A stretch of DNA of 64,000 nucleotides from Mucilaginibacter phyllosphaerae (GCF_004378255.1 NZ_SNQG01000005.1:1-64000), one strand, 5' to 3'; numbered from the stretch's first letter, positions 42,181 through 51,510 are shown. Notes: generated from the sequence alone by a model not told the origin. Made by a program: numbers and translations.

Positions 42181-43197
42181 ATGGCAAAAAAAGGAGTTTT
42201 ATTAGTAAACCTGGGTACACCAGACAGCCCCTCTACAGCGGATGTTCGTAAGTATCTGAATGAGTTTTTAATGGATGGGCGGGTTATTGATGTTAACCCG
42301 GCGTTACGCACCGTTTTGGTAAAAGGCATCATTGTACCTTTCCGTGCGCCAAAGTCTGCCAAACTTTACCAGGCCATTTGGGACAAGCAAACAGGTTCGC
42401 CTTTAATGCACTACAGCTTGTTACAGCAAGCCGCCTTACAGCAACGCCTGGGCGATGCTTATATGGTAGAATTGGCCATGCGCTACCAAAGCCCGTCTAT
42501 TGAATCGGCCCTGCAAAGGTTAAAAGAGGCCCTGGTAAGCGAAATTCAGGTAATACCGCTGTTTCCGCAGTATGCCTCGGCCAGTACAGGCTCTGTACAA
42601 GAGAAAGTGATGCGCCTGGTTAAGGAGTGGCAAACCATTCCAACTATATCTTTTTTAAACTCGTTTCACGATAATGAGCTGATGATAGAAACTTTTGCGG
42701 ATAATGCGCAAAAATATCAGCCCGAAACTTATGATCATATCCTGTTCAGCTTTCACGGCTTACCGCAGCGCCAGCTAAAAAAATGCGACCATACCCAAAG
42801 CTATTGCCTGCAGGTTAATGATTGCTGCGATACCTTAAACGACACCAATAAATTGTGTTATTCGGCACAATCACATGATACGGCAAGGCTCATCGCCGCT
42901 AAAATGAATTTATCTAAAGACAGGTACACCGTTTGTTTTCAATCGCGCCTGGGCAGCGACCCCTGGGTGCAGCCCTACACCAGCGAGATCATTGCAACAT
43001 TGGCTAAAGAAGGTAAAAAGCGCCTGCTGGTATTTTGCCCCGCCTTTGTATCTGATTGCCTGGAAACCGTGTTTGAGGTAACCCACGAATATGGCGATGA
43101 ATTTAAAGCCCTGGGTGGCGAGCACGTTCAGTTAGTAGAGAGTTTAAACAATGCGCCTAAATGGATAGATGCGCTGGAAAAAATGGTTATCGCATAA
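42181..43197 (+). CDS. hemH: Ferrochelatase
   Basis: 338 aa. It inserts iron into protoporphyrin IX. VLLVNLGTPDSPS (about 6-18) opens the family. SFHGLPQRQLKKCD (about 196-209) holds the metal-binding His. QSRLGSDPWVQPYT (about 252-265) and CPAFVSDCLETVFE, with its active-site Glu, follow. Full length. It has its own promoter and closes the rightward series that starts at waaA. Confidence 0.95.
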   Translation: MAKKGVLLVNLGTPDSPSTADVRKYLNEFLMDGRVIDVNPALRTVLVKGIIVPFRAPKSAKLYQAIWDKQTGSPLMHYSLLQQAALQQRLGDAYMVELAMRYQSPSIESALQRLKEALVSEIQVIPLFPQYASASTGSVQEKVMRLVKEWQTIPTISFLNSFHDNELMIETFADNAQKYQPETYDHILFSFHGLPQRQLKKCDHTQSYCLQVNDCCDTLNDTNKLCYSAQSHDTARLIAAKMNLSKDRYTVCFQSRLGSDPWVQPYTSEIIATLAKEGKKRLLVFCPAFVSDCLETVFEVTHEYGDEFKALGGEHVQLVESLNNAPKWIDALEKMVIA

Positions 43198-43320
43198 CAT
43201 AGTACCAAGAGTAACGGCATCTGTGCATTATGCTATAATGCCTTATGCTTTTCTCCTGATAAGTAATCTTTCTTCTCGCCTTGTAACATTTTGCTTATGA
43301 TGAGCATATAGGGTTACTAT

Positions 43321-43361
43321 TGTTTGATAATTGGTATCAATACTAAACCAATCATCAAACA
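43321..43361. promoter_or_regulatory. 14-bp inverted repeat directly before the DUF4349 gene
   Basis: TGTTTGATAATTGG (43321-43334) and CCAATCATCAAACA (43348-43361) are complementary with one mismatch, separated by 13 nt. It ends 3 nt before the ATG at 43365. In DNA it could be an operator. In mRNA it would put the start codon at the foot of a hairpin. Confidence 0.55.
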
Positions 43362-43364
43362 ATT

Positions 43365-44240
43365 ATGAAAACAAGCACTTTTATTGCAATGATGGCTATA
43401 GCCTTATTTGCAGCCTGCAAAGGCCGGAACGGTGGCTACGAAGTTGTGAATAACGATAGCAGCACCAGCGCTGATACAGCAAACGGCAGCAGCATAACCG
43501 ATTCTATTGCGGAAGCCAAACCCAAATTGGTAAAAACTGCCGACATAAGCTTTAAAGTAAAGAACGTGCAACAAACAGGCGACTCTATATCACGCCTTAC
43601 TGCAAAATTAAGCGGTATGGTAATGCACCACCAAATGGGTACGTCTATACAACGAAGCGAAGATATGCGGTTAAGTAATGATTCGGTACTGCGTGTATCG
43701 GCATTTAACACCACTGCCGATATGACGGTGAAGGTGCCATCAGAAAAACTGGAAGATTTTATGAACCACGTTAGCCACATGGGCATTTATGTTATCTCGA
43801 GCAAGATGGATATAGAGGATAAATCTTTAGATTACCTTTCGGCAAAGCTGAAACTGAAGAACCGGTTGGAAATGGTTGCCCAGCAAAAAACCGGCAAAAT
43901 AAAAATTAAAAATCCGGAAGCGGTGCTTTGGCTAAAGGACGATATGATAGACGGACAGATCAATAATCAAAAAATTGACCAGGCTGTTAGCTTTAGTGTA
44001 GTGAGCCTTAACTTTTACCAAAGCAATACCATTTATAAAGAAACTATAGCTAATGATGATCCATCAGCTTATAAAATGCCTTTTGGCAACCGCCTTTTGA
44101 TGGCACTAAGTAATGGCTGGTATTTATTTATTGATCTGATAATTGGCCTGGCCAACCTTTGGGTATTGCTATTAGCTGGTATTGGTTTGTGGATGGCGTT
44201 TAAGGTTTATAAGCGCAAATATCCGGTTATAAACGTATAG
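43365..44240 (+). CDS. DUF4349 lipoprotein with C-terminal membrane helix
   Basis: 291 aa. Lipobox FAAC near residue 18, then a Ser/Asp-rich linker. The DUF4349 region (KTADISFKVKNVQQTGDSISRL, here KTADISFKVKN then QQTGDSISRL) is followed by a helical coiled segment (LDYLSAKLKLKNRLEM). A C-terminal membrane helix (about 253-275) ends in basic residues. Function unknown; families of this kind look like envelope sensors or anchors. A 14-bp inverted repeat stands just before its start. Confidence 0.85.
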   Translation: MKTSTFIAMMAIALFAACKGRNGGYEVVNNDSSTSADTANGSSITDSIAEAKPKLVKTADISFKVKNVQQTGDSISRLTAKLSGMVMHHQMGTSIQRSEDMRLSNDSVLRVSAFNTTADMTVKVPSEKLEDFMNHVSHMGIYVISSKMDIEDKSLDYLSAKLKLKNRLEMVAQQKTGKIKIKNPEAVLWLKDDMIDGQINNQKIDQAVSFSVVSLNFYQSNTIYKETIANDDPSAYKMPFGNRLLMALSNGWYLFIDLIIGLANLWVLLLAGIGLWMAFKVYKRKYPVINV

Positions 44241-44255
44241 CCGAATGTTAAAAGA

Positions 44256-44352
44256 CCCGTCATTGCGAGCGATAGCTTGGCAACGCTTCGACAGAATAGT
44301 TGGCGATAAGCATGTAGAGGATTGCCAAGTCGCTACGCTCCTCGCAATAACG
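44256..44352. repeat. CGTCATTGCGAGC interspersed repeat
   Basis: CGTCATTGCGAGC (44258-44270) at the left and CTCGCAATAACG (44341-44352) at the right form inverted ends. Inside, CGATAGCTTGGCAACGCTT pairs loosely with GATTGCCAAGTCGCTACGCTC. This wording belongs to a palindromic element widespread in Bacteroidota intergenic regions. Confidence 0.75.
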
Positions 44353-44362
44353 TGTATGAAAC

Positions 44363-44398
44363 AAAGTAGCCCGGATGCATAAACATCCGGGCTACTTT
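44363..44398. terminator. Strong hairpin terminator between convergent genes
   Basis: AAAGTAGCCCGGATG (44363-44377) and CATCCGGGCTACTTT (44384-44398) form a perfect 15-bp stem with a 6-nt loop. It lies between the DUF4349 gene and ettA, which converge, and can serve both. Confidence 0.8.
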
Positions 44399-44436
44399 AC
44401 GGCCTTGTATCATGACTCTTACTTCTTGACGCTCTA

Positions 44437-46119
44437 TTATACCGTCAGCTTTTTATACTTCAACCTTTTAGGTGCCACGTCGCCAACGCGTTTTTTGTAG
44501 TTCTCTTCATAGTCGCTGTAGTTACCCTCGAAGAAGTAAACCTGCGAGTTGCCCTCGAACGCCAGGATGTGGGTACAAACCCTGTCCAGGAACCAGCGGT
44601 CGTGACTGATGATCACCGCACAGCCACCAAAGTTTTCAAGTGCTTCTTCCAGCGCACGCAAGGTGTTTACGTCAATATCGTTGGTAGGCTCATCCAGCAG
44701 TAACACGTTAGACCCTTTTTTAAGCGTGATAGCCAGGTGCACCCGGTTGCGCTCACCACCTGATAGAACGCCTACTTTTTTCTGCTGATCGGCACCGTTA
44801 AAGTTGAATTTAGATACGTAGGCGCGCGAGTTTAGCGGGCGGTTACCCACCATAATGTTATCTAAACCATCCGTTACGTTTTCCCAAACAGATTTGTTAG
44901 GGTCAAGGTCGTCATGCATCTGGTCAACATAACCTAAGGCAACGGTATCACCTACGCGGAAGGTACCTGCATCAGGCTGGTCCTGCCCGGTAATTAAACG
45001 GAACAGTGTAGTTTTACCGGCACCATTGGGGCCTATAATGCCTACAATACCTGCAGGTGGCAGCGAGAAGCTCAGGTTCTCAAACAATACCTTTTCGCCA
45101 TAGGCTTTGGTTACGTTATTCGCTTCGATAACGATATTACCCAAGCGCGGCCCCGGCGGGATGAACAGCTCCAGTTTTTCTTCCCTTTCCTTTGTTTCCT
45201 CGGATGCCAGTTTTTCGTAGTTTGATAAACGTGCCTTACCTTTTGCCTGGCGGCCTTTTGCCCCCATGCGCACCCATTCCAACTCACGTTCAAGCGTTTT
45301 CTGGCGTTTGCTTTCGGTTTTTTCTTCCTGCGCTAAACGTTTTGATTTCTGCTCCAGCCATGACGAGTAGTTACCTTTCCACGGCAGGCCTTCGCCGCGG
45401 TCAAGCTCCAGGATCCAGCCGGCAACATTATCCAGGAAGTACCTATCGTGTGTTACGGCAATAACGGTTCCTTTATATTGTTTCAGATGCTGCTCCAACC
45501 AGTCGATAGATTCGGCATCCAGGTGATTGGTAGGCTCATCCAGCAATAAAACATCCGGTTCCTGTAAAAGCAGGCGGCATAAAGCCACGCGGCGGCGCTC
45601 ACCACCCGATAATACCGAAATTTTGGTGTCCGGCTCGGGGCAACGCAGGGCATCCATGGCGCGCTCCAGCTTTACATCCAGTTCCCAGGCATTGGTTGCA
45701 TCTATTTTGTCCTGCAATTCACCCTGGCGAGCCATCAGCTTATCCATTTTATCAGCATCGCTGTAATACTCTTCCAGGCCGAATTTTTCGTTGATGTCTT
45801 CGTATTCCTTTAAAAGCGCGGTAGTAGCGGCTACGCCTTCTTCTACAATTTCTTTTACGGTTTTATCTGGGTCAAGCTCGGGCTCCTGGCTCAGGTAACC
45901 AACGGTATAACCCGGCGAAAATACTACCTCGCCAATATTTGTCTTGTCTATCCCTGCAATAATTTTCAACAGCGATGACTTACCCGAACCGTTTAAACCG
46001 ATCACACCAATTTTGGCGCCGTAAAAAAACGACAGATAAATGTTTTTAAGTACTGTTTTTTGAGGTGGGTAAACTTTGCTTACCCCTGCCATAGAAAATA
46101 TGATCTTTTCGTCTGCCAT
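44437..46119 (-). CDS. ettA: ABC-F translational throttle EttA
   Basis: 560 aa. Two ABC domains with Walker A GLNGSGKSS (about 39-47) and GPNGAGKTT (about 358-366), signatures [11 protein letters not shown] and LSGGERNRVHL, and Walker B LLLDEPTNHLDA and LLLDEPTNDIDV. The inter-domain linker (about 250-320, ELEWVRMGAKGRQAKGKARL) is the P-site tRNA-interaction motif. EttA binds the ribosomal E site and couples first-peptide-bond formation to ATP/ADP ratio. No membrane domain, as expected for ABC-F. Confidence 0.94.
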   Translation of the reverse strand: MADEKIIFSMAGVSKVYPPQKTVLKNIYLSFFYGAKIGVIGLNGSGKSSLLKIIAGIDKTNIGEVVFSPGYTVGYLSQEPELDPDKTVKEIVEEGVAATTALLKEYEDINEKFGLEEYYSDADKMDKLMARQGELQDKIDATNAWELDVKLERAMDALRCPEPDTKISVLSGGERRRVALCRLLLQEPDVLLLDEPTNHLDAESIDWLEQHLKQYKGTVIAVTHDRYFLDNVAGWILELDRGEGLPWKGNYSSWLEQKSKRLAQEEKTESKRQKTLERELEWVRMGAKGRQAKGKARLSNYEKLASEETKEREEKLELFIPPGPRLGNIVIEANNVTKAYGEKVLFENLSFSLPPAGIVGIIGPNGAGKTTLFRLITGQDQPDAGTFRVGDTVALGYVDQMHDDLDPNKSVWENVTDGLDNIMVGNRPLNSRAYVSKFNFNGADQQKKVGVLSGGERNRVHLAITLKKGSNVLLLDEPTNDIDVNTLRALEEALENFGGCAVIISHDRWFLDRVCTHILAFEGNSQVYFFEGNYSDYEENYKKRVGDVAPKRLKYKKLTV

Positions 46120-46260
46120 GGTGTGCTTATAATTTTAAGAGGTAGCAAATATAGGATTTCAATAGCGCCTCAAAATAAAAATTGATACGAAATTTGTAAA
46201 GCAATTTAACGCTTGCTAAACCCGTTACAATAAGGCAATTAATATTAAAAGTATAATACT

Positions 46261-46268
46261 TATCTTTA
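46261..46268 (+). promoter_or_regulatory. Variant -7 box (TATCTTTA) 4 nt before the UPF0175 start
   Basis: TATCTTTA ends 4 nt before ATG 46273, the same geometry as at bamD, crtD-like and the permease. It suggests a leaderless transcript. Confidence 0.45.
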
Positions 46269-46272
46269 TATC

Positions 46273-46491
46273 ATGACCACAATAACATTACAGGTTCCTG
46301 ATGAGCTGGAAAAAGAACATGATAACACTGTTCGTTTCCTTGCTGCCAAATTGTACGAGGCGGGTAAATTAACTTTGGGCCAGGCTGCAGAAATGTGTGG
46401 GATGAAGAAATGGGATTTTGCAGAAGTGTTAATTGATTTTGACGTGTACTATCTTGACGCAAGCACCGAAGCCGACTTAAACAATGGCTGA
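46273..46491 (+). CDS. UPF0175 family antitoxin
   Basis: 72 aa. N-terminal strand and helix (ITLQVPDELE), then FLAAKLYEAGKLTLGQAAEMCGMKKWDFAEVL (about 24-55 in part), a compact helix-turn-helix typical of UPF0175. It is intact and full-length. It overlaps the DUF3368 toxin frame by 8 nt (46484-46491). UPF0175/DUF3368 pairs are proposed type II toxin-antitoxin systems. Here the toxin is broken, so the antitoxin is orphaned. Confidence 0.85.
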   Translation: MTTITLQVPDELEKEHDNTVRFLAAKLYEAGKLTLGQAAEMCGMKKWDFAEVLIDFDVYYLDASTEADLNNG

Positions 46492-46955
46492 TCCTAAATT
46501 TTCAGTTGTTATTACCGATGCCAGTTGCTTCATTATTTTAGATAAGATCGATCTTGTTGATTTACTGCCTTGTTTATTTAACAATATTATTACCACGCAT
46601 CAAATAGCTAAAGAATACGGACACCCCCTGCCAGATTGGGTAATAATTCAATCAGTACAAAATCCCACTTTACAAAACGATCTTTTTAAAAATTGTTGAT
46701 GCCGGTGAAGCAAGTGCCATTGCATTAGCTGAAGAAATAGGTTGTGATTATTTATTAACAGACGATAAAGCTGCACGTAAAATTGCCGAACAAAGAGGTA
46801 TTACAGTAAAGGGCTCGGTGGGTTTGTTATTATTTGCCAAACAGCAAGGTGTTATACTTTCTATCAAGCCCTATCTGGAAAAAATCCAAAAAACAAACTT
46901 CCGTATATCTTTTGCTTTGATAAACAAAATACTCATCCAGGCCGGAGAGGTATAA
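46484..46955 (+). pseudogene. DUF3368 PIN-like toxin, +1 frameshift in a T-run
   Basis: The first 71 codons read MADPKFSVVITDASCFIILD and on to ND-L-F-K-N-C-TGA (46697-46699). From 46692 the next frame reads IVDAGEASAIALAEEIGCDY, LLTDDKAARKIAEQRG and ends at 46955, exactly the missing second half of a DUF3368/PIN-like nuclease. The join is CTTTTTAAAAATT at 46682-46694. Removing one T restores ND-LL-KIVDAGEA. Either the toxin is inactivated by a one-base insertion, or the run is a slippage site or a sequencing error. Confidence 0.8.
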
Positions 46956-47330
46956 ATACAGATAATTTTTCACCATAAATTCATCTTATAATTTGTATCT
47001 TTCCATATAAATCGTTTGGTTTGTTAAAAGTGCATTGCATACGGCAACCTTCTAATCGGGCATGCCGTATTGTCATAAACTGTGACTATTTGCCCTGTTG
47101 TATATCACAACGTTATATAATTCGTAATTAAATTAAACTTTTTGATGGCCGGGCTATCAAAAAATCAAATATCAACCGTTTAAAAGTAGTAATCAGGCAC
47201 TTTGATAGGTTAAAAATCATAAATCTGTCTCTTTCAATTTTATTTTAACAGGCCATATATCATTAATTTGTCTGTTTACCATAAAGCTAAAAAGTTGGCA
47301 ATATTGTTGATAAATGTTCTTACAATCGCC
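46956..47330. other. Long upstream region of clpC without a gene
   Basis: AT-rich; no ORF with family features. It contains a loose inverted repeat (GCATACGGCA at 47037-47046 and TGCCGTAT at 47064-47071) and TTGATGGCCGGGCTATCAAAAAATC at 47140-47165, with GATGGC/GCTATC arms. The length suggests regulation of clpC, but no known operator (for example CtsR) was recognised. Confidence 0.4.
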
Positions 47331-47360
47331 TTGACAGATAAAAACAAATTTATAGATTAG
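47331..47360 (+). promoter_or_regulatory. Candidate clpC promoter (TTG-N19-TAGATTAG)
   Basis: TTG (47331-47333), 19 nt, TAGATTAG (47353-47360) matches TAnnTTTG with one mismatch, 25 nt before ATG 47386. Confidence 0.4.
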
Positions 47361-47385
47361 GACGATCATAATCAGAAAGGTATAT

Positions 47386-49917
47386 ATGGAAGCTAAATTT
47401 TCGCCACGGGTTAAGGATGTGATACAGTACAGCAGGGAAGAGGCGTTGCGCCTTGGGCATGATTATATTGGTACTGAGCATCTTTTGCTTGGCCTGATCC
47501 GTGATGGTGATGGTGTGGCAATTAAACTATTAAAGGGGCTAACCGTTGATACCGCTAAATTACGCCGTGCTGTTGAGGATGCTGTGAAAGGTACCATTGG
47601 CACTAATGTACATATTGGCAGTATCCCGTTAACCAAACAGGCCGAAAAGGTGTTGAAGATAACTTACCTGGAAGCCAAAATCTTTAAAAGCGATGTGATA
47701 GGTACAGAGCACCTGCTGCTGTCTATCCTGCGCGATGAGGATAACATTGCTTCACAGATACTGATGCAGTTTAACGTAAACTACGAAGTATTTAAGAGCG
47801 AAGTAGAATCAAACAAAAACGACGTTACCGACGAAATGCCGGGTTCATCAACAGGCGGCGATGACGACTTTAAGGAAGACGATTCGTTTAGTCAGCCCAA
47901 AAAAGTATCAGATATCAAATCGAAAACACCTGTACTTGATAATTTTGGCCGCGATTTAACCAAAGCAGCTGAAGAAGGCAAACTTGACCCGATTGTAGGC
48001 CGCGAGAAAGAAATTGAACGCGTATCGCAAATACTATCCCGTCGTAAAAAGAACAACCCTATTCTGATAGGCGAGCCGGGCGTAGGTAAATCTGCCATTG
48101 CAGAGGGTTTAGCCCTGCGTATCGTACAGCGTAAAGTATCGCGTGTGCTATTTAACAAACGGGTGGTTACACTGGACCTGGCTTCTTTAGTGGCCGGCAC
48201 CAAATACCGCGGCCAGTTTGAAGAACGTATGAAAGCGGTGATGAACGAACTGGAAAAATCTCCGGATGTTATCCTGTTCATCGATGAGATCCATACCATT
48301 GTTGGCGCGGGTGGCGCATCAGGCTCGTTGGATGCATCCAATATGTTCAAACCGGCCCTGGCACGTGGCGAGATCCAGTGCATTGGTGCTACCACACTGG
48401 ATGAGTATCGCCAGTATATCGAAAAAGATGGCGCCTTAGACCGCCGTTTCCAAAAGGTAATGGTAGAACCTGCCACACCGGATGAAACTGTAGAAATACT
48501 GAACCGCATCAAAGAGAAATACGAAGAACACCACGGAGTAACTTATACAGACGAAGCGATAAATGCCTGTGTTGCCTTAACAACACGTTACATTACCGAC
48601 AGGTTTTTGCCCGATAAAGCTATTGATGCGCTGGACGAATCAGGCTCACGCGTGCACTTGACAAATATTCATGTTCCGCAGCAGATCCTGGATATCGAGC
48701 AAAAGATCGAGCAGATCAAGATCGAGAAGAATAAGGTTGTTCGCAGCCAAAAATATGAGGAAGCTGCTAAATTACGTGATACCGAGAAACATTTGCTGGA
48801 AGAGCTTGATCAGGCTAAATCTGTTTGGGAAGCCGAAACAAAATCCAAACGTTATACCGTAACCGAAGATAATGTGGCAGAAGTGGTCAGCATGATGACA
48901 GGTATCCCGGTACAGCGTGTTGGCCAGGCAGACAGTGCCAAACTACTGGCTATGTCTAACACCATCGGCAGCAAAATTATTGGCCAGGATGATGCTATTA
49001 AAAAGCTTACCCGTGCCATACAACGTACCCGTGCCGGATTAAAAGATCCTAAAAAGCCTATCGGTTCTTTCATTTTCTTAGGACCAACCGGTGTTGGTAA
49101 AACTGAGTTAGCCAAAGAGCTTGCACGCTTTATGTTTGATACCGAAGACGCGTTAATACAGATTGACATGAGCGAGTACATGGAGAAATTCGCGGTATCT
49201 CGCTTAGTGGGTGCGCCTCCGGGTTATGTGGGTTATGAAGAAGGCGGACAATTGACCGAAAAGGTACGCCGTAAACCATATGCTGTAGTATTGCTGGATG
49301 AGATTGAAAAAGCCCACCCGGATGTGTTTAACATTTTGTTGCAGGTATTGGATGAAGGCCAGCTGACTGATTCATTAGGCCGTAAGGTTGATTTCAGGAA
49401 TACCATCATCATCATGACCTCTAACATCGGCGCACGCCAGTTGAAAGATTTTGGCCAGGGTGTAGGTTTCACAACCAATGCCAAAGCAATCCAGGCAGAT
49501 ACACACTCACGGGGTGTGATAGAGAACGCTTTAAAACGTGCTTTCGCCCCTGAGTTTTTGAACCGTATTGATGATGTAATTGTATTTAACTCGTTAGGTA
49601 AAGACGAGATCTTTAAGATCATCGATATCGAATTGGCTTCATTATTTGGCCGTGTGAACAGCCTGGGCTACAAAATTGAATTGACCGAAGCCGCTAAAGA
49701 GTTTATTGCCGAAAAGGGTTACGATTCGCAATTTGGTGCAAGGCCGCTTAAACGCGCCATTCAGAAATACCTGGAAGACCCGATTGCCGAAGAGATCCTG
49801 AAAGGTGAAATGACGGAAGGCGACACCCTGATGGTTGACCACGATAAGGAAACCAACGAAATAAAGGTTATCGACAAAAAGAACGAAGCCAAACCAGAAC
49901 AGGAAGAGCAGAAGTAA
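47386..49917 (+). CDS. clpC: ClpC AAA+ unfoldase
   Basis: 843 aa. Double Clp N-domain (about 1-145), first AAA+ module with GEPGVGKSA (about 229-237) and Walker B VILFIDEIHT (about 293-302). The middle region contains a UVR motif (YEEAAKLRDTEKHLLEELDQ, about 462-481). The second AAA+ module has GPTGVGKTEL (about 566-575) and ARPLKRAIQ near the end. It partners ClpP in degrading proteins; clpP is not in the window. Terminated by a hairpin at 49981-50008. Confidence 0.95.
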   Translation: MEAKFSPRVKDVIQYSREEALRLGHDYIGTEHLLLGLIRDGDGVAIKLLKGLTVDTAKLRRAVEDAVKGTIGTNVHIGSIPLTKQAEKVLKITYLEAKIFKSDVIGTEHLLLSILRDEDNIASQILMQFNVNYEVFKSEVESNKNDVTDEMPGSSTGGDDDFKEDDSFSQPKKVSDIKSKTPVLDNFGRDLTKAAEEGKLDPIVGREKEIERVSQILSRRKKNNPILIGEPGVGKSAIAEGLALRIVQRKVSRVLFNKRVVTLDLASLVAGTKYRGQFEERMKAVMNELEKSPDVILFIDEIHTIVGAGGASGSLDASNMFKPALARGEIQCIGATTLDEYRQYIEKDGALDRRFQKVMVEPATPDETVEILNRIKEKYEEHHGVTYTDEAINACVALTTRYITDRFLPDKAIDALDESGSRVHLTNIHVPQQILDIEQKIEQIKIEKNKVVRSQKYEEAAKLRDTEKHLLEELDQAKSVWEAETKSKRYTVTEDNVAEVVSMMTGIPVQRVGQADSAKLLAMSNTIGSKIIGQDDAIKKLTRAIQRTRAGLKDPKKPIGSFIFLGPTGVGKTELAKELARFMFDTEDALIQIDMSEYMEKFAVSRLVGAPPGYVGYEEGGQLTEKVRRKPYAVVLLDEIEKAHPDVFNILLQVLDEGQLTDSLGRKVDFRNTIIIMTSNIGARQLKDFGQGVGFTTNAKAIQADTHSRGVIENALKRAFAPEFLNRIDDVIVFNSLGKDEIFKIIDIELASLFGRVNSLGYKIELTEAAKEFIAEKGYDSQFGARPLKRAIQKYLEDPIAEEILKGEMTEGDTLMVDHDKETNEIKVIDKKNEAKPEQEEQK

Positions 49918-49980
49918 ACAGCTCCAATCAGTTTTAAATCACTTTGCTACCTTTAAAAGGTTGGCAAAGTATAAAATATC

Positions 49981-50013
49981 AAGTCCGTTTGTGCATGCAA
50001 GCGGACTTTTTTT
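49981..50013 (+). terminator. Intrinsic terminator after clpC
   Basis: AAGTCCG (49981-49987) pairs with CGGACTT (50002-50008), extended inside by TTG/CAA and TGCA pairing, followed by a T-run to 50013. It lies 64 nt after the clpC stop. Confidence 0.8.
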
Positions 50014-50129
50014 GTTTAAAGATTAAACCTTTTTCTAATTATTTGTTCTTATGAATATATAAACGAATCTTAAAACCGTTATAATAGTATCGTAGCTGTT
50101 TTAAGGCCTAATAAAAACAAAAATATTAT

Positions 50130-50540
50130 ATGAAAAAACTACTATCTATCCTATGCCTGTCCATTGTTGTGCTGACAGTCGCATCATGTAAAAAAGAAAC
50201 CGTTGTTGCTCCGAACACTAATCGCACATTTATTTTTGATATAGCGGCATCTGATTGGCAGCAAACTACAAATCAGGTGAGTTATTATACCAATTTAAAT
50301 GAGCCTGCCCTTGATAATTATCTGCATCTTAATGGTGCTGTTTTAGTTTACATTTCTTTTGACGGAGAAAAAACTTACGAACAAGTGCCCGAAACCTATG
50401 AAGGCGTTGCTTATAGTTTTAGCCATCAAACCGGTTCTATACAAGTACTTGCACAAGCATTTGACGGAGGGCTGCCAGCAATAAATAAACCTGGAGCTGC
50501 TACTATTAAAGTTGTTTTAATAGACTCAGACACAAACTAA
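50130..50540 (+). CDS. Small lipoprotein of unknown function
   Basis: 136 aa. Lipobox VASC (Cys20), then KKETVV. The mature protein is beta-rich (TFIFDIAASDWQQT, AVLVYISFDGEKTYEQVP) and ends with IKVVLIDSDTN. It resembles small uncharacterised lipoproteins of Bacteroidota. Monocistronic, flanked by terminators on both sides. Confidence 0.75.
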   Translation: MKKLLSILCLSIVVLTVASCKKETVVAPNTNRTFIFDIAASDWQQTTNQVSYYTNLNEPALDNYLHLNGAVLVYISFDGEKTYEQVPETYEGVAYSFSHQTGSIQVLAQAFDGGLPAINKPGAATIKVVLIDSDTN

Positions 50541-50559
50541 ATAAATTGAGTAAAACTAT

Positions 50560-50589
50560 AAAAGGCCTTCGGATATCCGAAGGCCTTTT
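50560..50589. terminator. Perfect 30-bp palindromic terminator
   Basis: AAAAGGCCTTCGGAT (50560-50574) and ATCCGAAGGCCTTTT (50575-50589) are perfectly inverted. It sits between the lipoprotein gene and the convergent fabI and ends in a T-run on both strands. Confidence 0.85.
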
Positions 50590-50613
50590 ATTTTATAAGT
50601 GTATTTTGAAATA

Positions 50614-51426
50614 CTATTTTTCCATCTGCTCTATCACAGCAGCAGTAACACCGGTGAAAGAGAAACCACCATCATGAAATAAGTTCTGCATGGTAACCAT
50701 ACGGGTAAGGTCGCTAAATAGGCTAACACAATAATCTGCACACTGATCGGCATTGGCGTTGCCCAGCGGGCTCATTTTTTCGGCATAGTTTATAAAACCA
50801 TCAAAACCCTTTACACCGCTGCCGGCGGTAGTACGCGTAGGCGATTGTGATATCGTGTTTACACGCACGTGCTTTTTAACACCATACTGGTAACCAAAGT
50901 TACGCGCAATGCTTTCCAGATAGGCCTTATTATCGGCCATATCGTTATAATCAGGGAATACGCGTTGGGCCGCAATGTAAGTAAGCGCCAGTACAGATCC
51001 CCATTCGTTTATGGCATCCATTTTCATGGCTGTTTGCAAAACGCGATGAAAACTTAGTGCAGATATATCAAGCCCTTTATGGGTAAAATCGTAGTTGTTA
51101 TCTGTATATGGGATACCTTTGCGTACGTTTACACTCATACCTATCGAATGTAAAACAAAATCTACACCGCCGCCAAAATGCTCCATGCTTTTGGTAAACA
51201 AGTTGGTTACATCCTCGTTACTGGTTACATCCGCCGGGATAACAGGGGCGCTGCACTCCTCTGCAAGTTTGTTCAATTCGCCCATGCGTAGTGCCAGCGG
51301 CGAATTGGTTAAAACTATTTCGGCACCCTCTGCATGGCAGCGTTGCGCTACTTTCCAGGCGATAGACTGCTCGTTAAGCGCACCAAAAATAATTCCTTTT
51401 TTACCTTTTAATAAATTGTAAGCCAT
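50614..51426 (-). CDS. fabI: Enoyl-ACP reductase FabI
   Basis: 270 aa. NADH-dependent last step of each fatty-acid elongation cycle. The start KKGIIFGALNEQSIAWKVA (GALNEQSIAW) is the FabI variant nucleotide motif. HSIGMSV (about 92-98) and the catalytic pair in YNDMADNKAYLES (Tyr, six residues, Lys) are present. Then RVNTISQSPTRT. Own promoter at 51450-51479. Confidence 0.94.
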   Translation of the reverse strand: MAYNLLKGKKGIIFGALNEQSIAWKVAQRCHAEGAEIVLTNSPLALRMGELNKLAEECSAPVIPADVTSNEDVTNLFTKSMEHFGGGVDFVLHSIGMSVNVRKGIPYTDNNYDFTHKGLDISALSFHRVLQTAMKMDAINEWGSVLALTYIAAQRVFPDYNDMADNKAYLESIARNFGYQYGVKKHVRVNTISQSPTRTTAGSGVKGFDGFINYAEKMSPLGNANADQCADYCVSLFSDLTRMVTMQNLFHDGGFSFTGVTAAVIEQMEK

Positions 51427-51449
51427 TGTTTTTAGTTTTGTAAGTGTGG

Positions 51450-51479
51450 CAAAGTTAGCTATTAATTACTCGTTACAAA
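51450..51479 (-). promoter_or_regulatory. fabI promoter (TTTG-N18-TAACTTTG)
   Basis: On the minus strand TTTG (51479-51476), 18 nt, TAACTTTG (51457-51450), 23 nt before the fabI ATG. It matches the consensus with a one-base shorter spacer. Confidence 0.6.
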
Positions 51480-51510
51480 ATCGTTTATTTTTTTGAAAAT
51501 AGGTTCAAAA

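Noticed and set aside
44256..44352. A tRNA or small RNA in the gap before ettA
   Set aside because: The sequence is explained by the CGTCATTGCGAGC interspersed palindrome, and no cloverleaf could be drawn.
47892..48512. 206-codon minus-strand frame in clpC
   Set aside because: Antisense shadow of the first AAA+ module, with no start context or family similarity.
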